Below, one piece after another: positions 51,188 through 61,600 of a DNA stretch of 64,000 nt. The notes under the pieces were generated by a model. That model was given only the letters and a program-made list of their open reading frames with translations. It made no database searches and was not told the origin of the DNA. The translations under genes and the position numbers were made by a program. The stretch lies in the NCBI GenBank assembly GCA_014376805.1, contig JACMQU010000117.1, positions 1 to 64,000 of the forward strand. Reading direction: 5' to 3'. Position 1 is the stretch's first letter, and every line of letters begins with the position of its first letter. The stretch is from Bacteroidia bacterium (GTDB lineage: Bacteria > Bacteroidota > Bacteroidia > UKL13-3).

Positions 51188-52327
51188 ATGAAATTTGGTA
51201 CGAAAGCCATCCATGCAGGCCAGGAGCCTGATCCAACCACCGGTGCAGTTATGACTCCGATCTATCAAACAAGCACTTACTGGCAGGAAAGCCCGGGTAA
51301 GCACAAGGGTTATGCCTATGCCAGAGGAAAGAATCCAACGCGCTCAGCACTTGAGAAATGTCTGGCTGCACTTGAGAATGGTAAACATGGCCTTTGCTTT
51401 TCTAGTGGTATGGGTGCCACTGATGCAGTAGCAAAACTTTTAAGGCCCGGCGATGAAGTTATAACCGGGAATGATTTGTATGGTGGTACCTATCGGATGT
51501 TTACGAAGGTTTTTGCACATTATGGAATTAAATTCCATTTTATTGATTTAAGTGACCCCGCCAATATTGTTCCTTATATTAATGAACATACAAAATTATT
51601 ATGGGTTGAAACACCAACAAATCCAACGATGCAAATTGTGGATATTGAAGCCTGTGCAAAGATTACAAAACAATACAAAATCATCTATGCTGTAGATAAT
51701 ACTTTTGCATCTCCTTACCTGCAAAATCCATTAGATTTGGGCGCAGATATAGTGATGCACAGTGTAACCAAATACCTGGGCGGACATAGTGATGTGATAA
51801 TGGGAGCACTGATCACAAATAATGATGACCTGCATGAACAACTCGCATTTATTCATAACTCATGCGGCGCTACACCGGGTCCGATGGATAGTTTTTTAGT
51901 ATTACGGGGTTTAAAAACACTGCACCTGCGAATGAAAGCACATTGTGAAAATGGTGCTGCGATTGCTCATTATTTAAAAAAGCATCCTAAAATTGAAAAG
52001 GTTTATTGGCCTGGATTTACAGATCACCCTAACCATGAAGTTGCAAAAAAACAAATGCGCGATTTTGGTGGGATGATCTCTATTGTTTTAAAAGATGCTG
52101 ACCTTGATGAAACATTCAGGATTGCCTCTTCTTTTAAAGTATTTACCCTGGCAGAAAGTTTGGGTGGTGTAGAAAGTTTAGTTAACCATCCGGTTACCAT
52201 GACACATGCTTCTATACCAAAGGAACAAAGAGAGAAAGCCGGTGTTACCGATAATTTATTGAGATTAAGTGTAGGTGTGGAAGATATAGATGATCTAATG
52301 GAAGATTTAAAAATGGTACTTTCATAA
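51188..52327 (+). CDS. Cystathionine gamma-synthase/lyase family PLP-dependent enzyme
   Basis: 379 aa. MKFGTKAIHAGQEPDPTTGAVMTPIYQTSTY, GADIVMHSVTKYLGGHSDVIMGAL (PLP Lys), LAESLGGVESLVNHPVTMTHASIP. Confidence 0.94.
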   Translation: MKFGTKAIHAGQEPDPTTGAVMTPIYQTSTYWQESPGKHKGYAYARGKNPTRSALEKCLAALENGKHGLCFSSGMGATDAVAKLLRPGDEVITGNDLYGGTYRMFTKVFAHYGIKFHFIDLSDPANIVPYINEHTKLLWVETPTNPTMQIVDIEACAKITKQYKIIYAVDNTFASPYLQNPLDLGADIVMHSVTKYLGGHSDVIMGALITNNDDLHEQLAFIHNSCGATPGPMDSFLVLRGLKTLHLRMKAHCENGAAIAHYLKKHPKIEKVYWPGFTDHPNHEVAKKQMRDFGGMISIVLKDADLDETFRIASSFKVFTLAESLGGVESLVNHPVTMTHASIPKEQREKAGVTDNLLRLSVGVEDIDDLMEDLKMVLS

Positions 52328-52446
52328 ACAATAACTCTTAATTTTCACTTAATAATTTATCCATTAAAATATTTTATTGCTGAACACTAATTTTTATTGA
52401 TCCTTTACAGGTGCCAATTTTATTGAGAAAAGTTAATATTATATTA

Positions 52447-52487
52447 AAAACAGCTTATTGATCTATTCAGTTTGCTGTTTTTTTTAT
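52447..52487 (+). terminator. Rho-independent terminator-like hairpin downstream of cystathionine gamma-synthase gene
   Basis: AAAACAGC (52447-52454) / GCTGTTTT (52474-52481) followed by a T run. Confidence 0.65.
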
Positions 52488-52692
52488 GCAAAATGCCTTG
52501 CAATTTCCGTTTTAATATTCTTATTTGAATTAAGTTTTAATAAATAAAATACCTCGAAAGTTGGTATTGAAATGTTTTTTATTGCCATATTTTTTCTCAT
52601 AACAGCCTATTTATTTTTTAAAAAATACTTAAGACTTCATAGTCTTTTCATGTGTACTATTTTTTTATTTCCTAACTTATAAATTATCTCCT

Positions 52693-55600
52693 ATGAATAC
52701 AAAACATTTACATTTAAGTACTAAAGGTAGCACAGTAAAAAATTTATTTAAAACAACTGATAAACGGGAATTAAAGTTAAAGTTTAACATATCTGCGAAA
52801 GGCTTACTCCTTTTTTGTTTTTATATGTTAAGTCTGTCTATTTATATAGAAGTTCATGCACAATGTTATACATCTACATCCTATTGTGTTCCGGTTGTTA
52901 CCAATATAAACAATTATAATATAGGCATACAAAATGTTACATTAGGAAGTACTATTAATAATAGTTCGGTAGCTACCGGCAATTCACCATACTATTTTGA
53001 TTATACAACCCAGTCTGTTACCAGTGCAGCAGCGGCCACTATATCAGGCTCTGTAACCAACGGAAGTAGTAATTCAACGGGAGCAAGAATTTTTATAGAT
53101 TATAACCAGGATGGAATCTATAGTACTTCAGCACCTGAATTAGTATGGACATCACCTACAACAACTCCAAATGCAATTGTTGCGCTTTCATTTACTATTC
53201 CTGTTTCACAACCTGTAGGCGTTTACAGAATGCGGATCACGGGAGATTTGGGTGGACAGGCAGCTAATCCGTGCACACTAGGTTATGGAGAAATAGAAGA
53301 TTATACTTTACTGATCCCGTCAGGAAGTGTTGATGTGATAAATGGAGGATATACATCCCCGAATTATTTTGTCAATGGTAATAATACTATTGGGTTCAGC
53401 TTCAAAAATATTTCAGGCACCACAATCACATCAGCCACTATCGGTTATCAGTTAGGTTCAAATATTCCTATAACACAAATTTTAACTGGCTTAACAATTG
53501 GGGCAGGCGCATCATTTACAGCCAGTTTTACAACACCATTAAATATTTCGGCTACCGGATCTTACAACTTAAAAACATGGGTAAGCAATCCAAACTCTGC
53601 AACCAATATTACGCCAGGTAATGATACCATTTGTCGTACGTTTGTTACATATTGTTCAGCGGCTTTAAGCGGAACATATACAATTAATCCTGCGGGGAGT
53701 GGAACTACGAATTTTACCCGGTTTGGTGCAGCAGATTCTGCCTTATTGTCTTGTGGAGTTTTGGGGCCGGTTACTTTTAATGTGGCAGCAGGAACTTATA
53801 ATGAACAAATTCTGTTTGGCACTGTGCCCGGAGTTTCAGCAGTTAATACGATAACATTTGATGGTGGAACAGGCGGAGCAAGTACACACATCATCAGTTA
53901 TAATTTTCCGGGAACTCCAATAAATTATGGTGTTATTCATTTAAACGGATCAGACTATTTCATATTTAAAAATCTTACCTTTCAATCAACCAGCACTAAT
54001 TATGGTTATGGGGTTTTGCTGAGTAATGCAGCAGATAATAATATCATTGACAATTGCACTATTGACTTAGGAACGATAACGAATGGATCTGCTTCTAATT
54101 CAGCAGGTATTAATTTCAGTAGCTCTTTTACCGGTACTTCCAGTTCAGCCAACCATGGTAACAATAATATTATCCGCAACTGTCAGATTATCGGAAGTGC
54201 ATCGGGCGGGCCATACAGAGGAATTAATTTATACAGTAATTCATCTGCCACAGGATCAAATGTAAACAATCAATTTATTAATAATAACATTACCAATTTT
54301 TTTGAGTCGGGTATCTATATGTATTATTATCTGGATGGCACAGTGATTCGGGGTAACAATATTTCAAGGCCTGACAGAACCTCTTCCGGAACAGTATATG
54401 GAATAAATGCAAGCTTTTATTTTACTAATACAATTATAGAAGGAAATAAGATCTTTAATCCGTTTGGAGGAGCACTGACATCCGGTAACGGATTTTATGG
54501 AATAGCGGTTCAGTATGGTTATATATCAGGTGGAACGAATGTTATTAGGAATAATGCCATTTTTAATATTAATGGCAATGGCACAGATTATGGTATTTAT
54601 GATTATTATAATTATGCCGGAATGAGTATTTATAACAATACCATTTCGCTTGATTATGCCACCCCTAAAACAAATGCCAATCCCGACTATGGAATTTATC
54701 TTTATTATGGCAGCAACGGCTCCAGAGATTTACGTAACAATATTGTTACTATGCGCAGAGGAGGAACAGCTAATGCATCCAGATTTGGTCTTTATCTTTC
54801 TGATTATTATTCAGGACTTGTATCCAACTATAATCTATACCTGGTTAACGCACCTTTGGCGGGTAATATACCCTTTTACCAGGCAGGGATTAACTATCAG
54901 AGTCTGGCTGCATGGAAGGCTTCAAACAGTAATCAGTTTGATCAGAATAGCGTAAGTTTTGACCCAATCTATAACAATATTGTAAGCAATGTAACACCTA
55001 CATCATGCGGTGTGAATAATTTGGGTACGCCATTAACAGGAGTAACAACTGATATCAGCGGTACAGCAAGAGGCAGCATACCAGATTTGGGTGCATATGA
55101 ATTTACAACAGCCACCGGATTAAACAACGGCTCACTTATTGGCCTTGATGCGGCAACGAGTTTGTTATGTGCGGGAGGTGTAAATGCCATAGTTACCTTA
55201 AAGAATGAAGGAACGGGAAACATCACTTCTGCCAAGTTAGACTGGACTGTTAATTCGGTTGCACAAACGCAATATGTTTGGAGTGGAAATCTTGCTCCTG
55301 GTGCTTCCATAAATGTGAATATCGGGATTGCAACATTTACTGCAAATTCAGTAAATACGCTAAATGTATATATTACACAAACTAACGGTTCACCCGATGC
55401 CTGTTTTCTAAATGATACTGCTAAGTTATCCGGCACTTCCAGTATGAGTGGCAATTATACAATAGATGCTGCAGGTTCGGGGCTTACGAATTTCACCTCC
55501 TTTACGGCTGCGGTTACCGCACTTATTACAAGAGGTGTTTGTGGACCTGTAACCATGAATGCAGTTGCAGGAACTTATAATCAGCAAATCAATATAACAA

Positions 55601-58600
55601 GTATAGCAGGTTCTTCTGCCCTTAATACGATTACTTTTACGGGGGCCGGATCAGCTACAGTTTTAACATACTCGGCAACAACTTTCGGTTCACCACATAC
55701 GATTAGATTTGACAATGCGCAATGGATAAGGTTTAAAAATATATCTGTTATCGGAACAGGTGTTAATTATTCGTGGCCGGTACATATTTATAATAACAGC
55801 AGTAATATCCAAATTAGAAATTGTATTATTAGCTCCACAGCTTCATTAAATATACAAACGAATACAAACTTTTGCGGTGTAGCAATAACTAATGCTACCA
55901 CGTCTTTATCGGGTTCAATGGCTTCTTTCAATATTGATATCGATAGTAATGTTATTCAGAATAACTGGTATGGAATAAGTATGTATGGTAGTTTTACAGC
56001 AGGGATAAATCTAAACATTTATATGCGCAACAATAAGATTGACAGTGCAGGCTTTTATGGTATAAATGCCTACTATCTTTCGAATGTTAAAATAAATAAC
56101 AATGCTATTAATATGCGGATGGGTAATGGTGCATCAACTACCTCAACGGCCATCTCCTTAAATAACTGTTTAAGTACATCATCTGATAATATTCAGGTTA
56201 ACAGAAATAAGATTATTAACAGTGCACAATTTGGGATTTATCTGAGTACTTCAGGCGGCTCTTCTACAACACAAAGATGTCAGTTAATTAACAATGCTAT
56301 TGGGGGTGGATTTACAAATGCAGCTTCTACCGGTATTTATTTTACTTCAGCTAATTATTGGGATGTATGGCATAACAGTGTAAACATTGATAATGCAGCA
56401 ACAGGTATATCACAAGCAATTTATCTGGCAGGTAGCGGGTCTACTTATAATGATATCAGGAATAATAATTTTTCTATTACACATATCAATGCCTCAGGTG
56501 CGATTGCTTTCAGATCTGTTTCGGGTGCAACCACAAATGTGCTTAACTATAATAATTACTATAAGGAAGGCGCAGGTTCAGGTACTACCTTAATAGTAGT
56601 AAGCGGAAGTAATTATACTCCATTAAATTACAATACTGCCACCTCCGGTGGAACTGGTTCCTTTAACAATAATTCTAATTTTACTTTTTCAACAAATCTG
56701 TTACCTACTTTTTCAGCAGGCAAAGGCTTTCTTCTCTCACAGGTATCAACAGATATTACAGATTTTGTTAGAAACAACCCGCCCGATCTAGGGGCATATG
56801 AATTGTCTTCCAACTCAGTTATTGATGCAGGGCTTATTACCCTTATTTCTCCGGATACTACTTTATCATTAGGTTCTCAAAATGTATCTGTTGTAGTTCG
56901 TAATTTTGGTTCAACTACAATTACCTCATTTCGGATACGGCATACGGTAAATGGATTGAATTTACAGGATACGCTGGTAACCGGAATTTCACTTGCACAG
57001 AATAGTTCCATTACTGTTAATATGGGAATTAGTAAACAGGCTGTTTTTGCTATAGCAGCCAATACATTTAAAGTTTATTTGCATTTGCCCAATGGCAGTA
57101 ATGATAACAATCAGTTAAATGATACAATTTCAATTGGTCCCCGATTCCCAGCTATGAGTGGTGTGTTTACAATCAATCCGGTTGGAAGCGGAGCAAATAA
57201 CTTTATTAGTTTTACGAATGCAGTAACTGCATTAAACGGAGGAGGGGTAAGCGGACCTGTAAAATTTAATGTGAGTGCCGCAACTTATACAGAACAGATT
57301 GACATTACTGGTATATCCGGTTCATCTGCTATAAATACCGTAACCTTTGATGGTGGGGCAGGTAACGCAGCGTCACGCTTTTTACAATATACAGCTCCAT
57401 TGGTTACAGATGCTCACACGGTACGATTTACAGGTAGCAGTTATGTTACGTTTAGAAATATTACCATAAAGGCATTAGGAACTTCATATGGCCTGGCGGT
57501 TCATTTTATGGGTGCAGCTTCTTTTATTAATATTCAAAAATGCAGTTTGATTGTTGCTACGAGCACCAACCAGTCTGTAAGACCTGTACAACTGAATAAC
57601 TCCAATAATTCTCTGAATGGCGGGCAATGCGGTGGAACATCAGGGGCCGTGCACGATATCAGTATTGATTCAAACTATATATCAGGTGGCTATGAAGGGG
57701 TTTATCTTACGAGTAATTATACTGTTTTAAGTAGTACTCCATTATTTAATTTCAGGTGGAACATAATGGAGAACATGTATAATTATGCATTTAATATTGC
57801 CCAAACATCAGGTTACAATATACAAAGCAATCTGATAAAATTGTCTGCAGGTAACTCAAACAGTTCTGGGATTTATCATTGCAATGGTGGTGGCGGAAGT
57901 CCAAAAATTTATATTGTTGGAAATACGCTGGAAAATATTGGAAATAATGGAGTGCAGTTTCTAACAGCAAATATTCCTGCAGGATCTATTATTGCCACCA
58001 ATTATTTTAAACCTACTTTCAGCAGTGCTGCACCTGCCGCAATTGTTATGACTTATACTTCTGGTTTGTTAGTATATCATAATACTATACTAATGAATAT
58101 AGCCGGAGGAAATGGAATAACTGTACAAGGAATTAGTGGCTATACCGGTAATGATGTAAGAAATAACCTTATTATTTTACAATCACCTGTTGCAACCGGT
58201 CTTGGTCTGTCGTTTGAAACAGGTGAACTAGCAGTGTGTAATACCAACACCATAGTTAAAAGTAATCCTGTAAGTGCCGATGTGGCGCGAATAAACGGAG
58301 TGAATTACCAAAACAGTAATTTTATTGGTGGGGGTGGGTTCAATACAAATTCTTTTACAGATAATCCAATACTTGTTTCTATAGCTGATCCAAGACCCAA
58401 CAGTGTTTGTCAGAAAGGTGTTCCAATAACATTTGCGATACCGGGTTTCGGAAATATTTCGAGGGATATTTTAGGGATTATCAGAAATAATCCGCCACAG
58501 GTTGGCGCTGCTGAACCTGCAGGAGGCTTTTCAATTGATGCGAATCTGGTGAGTTTTATCTCTCCTGTTTCTTATCCGGTAGTGCCAGGTGCACAGGATG

Positions 58601-61600
58601 TAAAAGTAGTGGTAAAGAATGCCGGTAACACCTCATTAACTTCGTATTCTGTATCGGTTACTTTAGGTGCTGTTACCAGAACTATTGTAAGGTCTGCTGT
58701 AAGTTTAATTACCTGTGCAGTTGATACGGTTGTATTTACCGGAGCAAACCAGCTTACCTTGATTAGCGGTGTTAATGTAATTACCGCTAGGGTTTCTAGT
58801 CCTAATGGAGGTACCGACTTCAATCCAGCCAACGATACCTTATCCAGAATATTTGTTACGCCACTTAATGGTACTTATACCATAAATTCCGGAGCGGCAG
58901 TAAGTGCTACTAACTTTCAGTCTGTTGTTGATTTTGCGTATTCATTAAATAACGGAGGTATGAGTGGTGCGGTAGTAGCTAATGTTGTAACAGGTAGTGG
59001 GCCTTATACAGGGCAGGTTGAGTTTAGAAGAACAACAGGAATGAGTGTTGTTAATACAGTTACAATTAATGGGAACAATAATATTATACAAGCCAGTCCT
59101 GATGCCACCAATTGTTATATTATCTTTTTAAATGGTGCAGATTATATGCGGTTCAACAATCTTACCATACGCACATTAAATGTTTCCTATGGTATTGGTT
59201 ATTTATTTCAGAACAGAGCTGATTCAAATATTATTGATAACAATACGATAGATTTTGGAAATATACTTACAAATTCAACAGCGTTTATTGCTTTTTCAGC
59301 GTCAACAAATTCTCCAACTGGCACAGGCGGTACTTATAACGGGATTAATAATGTAATTAAAAATTGTACGATGCTAGGAAATGGAACGGGAGGGCCAACT
59401 TATGGCATCACAGTTATGGGTGGCACTACTGATTATACATCTACCACTTTAGCTCAGTATAATCAATTCATAAATAATGATATGAGAGACCCTTCTCAAT
59501 TTGGGTTTTATATAAACTTTGGAAACCGAAACCTGATAAAAGGTAACAAAATAAGCATGCCAACACGCACAACTTTAACTTCATTTTATGGCATTTATTC
59601 TAGTACAAATTATATAGGAGATACCATTGATGGAAATCAGATTTTTGATATTTATAAATCAGTTCCAACCAATACAAGCCAGTTTTATGGTATGTATAAT
59701 ACAAGCGCTGCGTTTGGTAATTCTGCTTATCCTCAACTGATCAGAAATAATATTATTTACAATATAAAAGGGCAGGGGGGACATTATGGATTCTATAACG
59801 CAAACAGTTATTATTATAATTTGTATCATAATACTGTAGTACTGGATGATCCATCAACTACAACAAATGCAAGTTATGCTTATTATTTAAGTGCCTTTTC
59901 TACTACCTATAATTCATCTGTGAAGAACAATATTTTTTACATAAACAGGGGTGGTACCGGTGTCAAATATTGTATATATATACCATCGGCTTTTACACCT
60001 AGTGGTACATTTACAATAAACAACAATGCATTTTATGTTAATAACAATTCTGTTTCGGGATATGTAGGTTATTATGCCGCCAACTTTCCAACCCTGACCA
60101 ATTGGAAAACAGCCAATAGCAGTGCTTTTGATCAGTTAAGTGTTTTTGCGAACCCTAATTTCAGAACCTACATTGCGGCTAATTATTTTCAGCCCGCCAA
60201 TGACACTCTCAATAATATTGGTAGCAACCTGCAAAGTATTGTACCTGTTGATATAACGGGATTACCACGCAGCAATACACCTGACCCCGGCATCTATGAG
60301 TTCTCATTGCCTTCGGTTGATGTAGGTCTTACCCGCATTACTGCACCTGTAAGTCCAATCTCCGTTGGCTTTCAGAATGTAAATGTAACCGTTAAGAATT
60401 TCTCCCCTACACCTTTAACAAGCACTACTGTGGGATGGTCAGTTAATGATACAGTTCAGACACCAAATATTTGGTCGGGCTACCTGGTAAATGGCGACTC
60501 AAATTCATTTACCGTTGGTGGTAATAATTTTACGTATTCTGGCTTATACAAAATAAAAGCCTGGTCAAGTTTACCAAATAATATCATGGATAGCTTTACA
60601 TATAATGATACGGTGATAGCTACTGTTTGTACACCACTTTCCGGAACGTTAACTGTTAATGCCACTTTACCTGCAACATCAACTAATTTTCAAAGTATAA
60701 CTGCGTTAGCACAATTGTTGCAGTTGTGTGGTATAACAGGTGCCGTTCAGGTAAATATTGCTCCTGGTACTTACAATGGTCAGGTTACTTTCAACAATAT
60801 TCCGGGATCATCGGCAACCAATACTATAACATTTGCCGGAGGAGATTCGGCAATATGTAATATCACACATAACGGTACAGTACAACGTGCAACCCTGTTA
60901 CTCAACGGTGCAAAAAATCTTGTTTTCAGAAATATTACATTTGACGCTACCGGTTCTGCCAGCGCTACGGCAGTGCAGTTAATAAATTCAGCAGATAGTA
61001 ATACCTTTGTGAGATGCACATTCAGAACTCCTGTTACTACTTCCGGCTCTGTTAATTCATTTGTTGCATCTGGATCGCTAATCACGGCTTTAGCAGCGGG
61101 TAACAGTGCAAACTATTTGCTTGTTGATAGTTGTACTTCAACAGGAGGTTATTATGGCATGGTACTATATGGAAACACTTCTCCAAAAGGAATTGCTAAT
61201 ATCATAAGAAATTCAACTATTACTAATTCCTATAATTATGGTGTGTATCTGAATAATCAGAATAGTGTTCAGGTTATTAAAAATAATATCAACAATACAG
61301 GCCTTGTTCAGAACAATACGTTTCCATTTGGGCTCTCCCTATTGTTTTGCGACAATGCGAATAAGATTATTGGAAATTCTATTTCAGGGACATTGGGGGG
61401 CTATGGTATTTATCTCTCACAAACTTTAGGAACTTCAACCATTAGAACAGTTATAGCTAATAACATGATACAGATTGGAGCGGGTGTAAATGTTACTTAT
61501 GGAATATACGAAACCAGTAACGCATATACAGATATTGTATTTAATACAGTAAAATTAAATACGGCTGAATCCGGTTATACAGGTGCGGCTCTATATACCA

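Noticed and set aside
54083-61085. Small ORFs on both strands within 54-61 kb
   Set aside because: All out of frame inside the giant repeat CDS; low-complexity translations.
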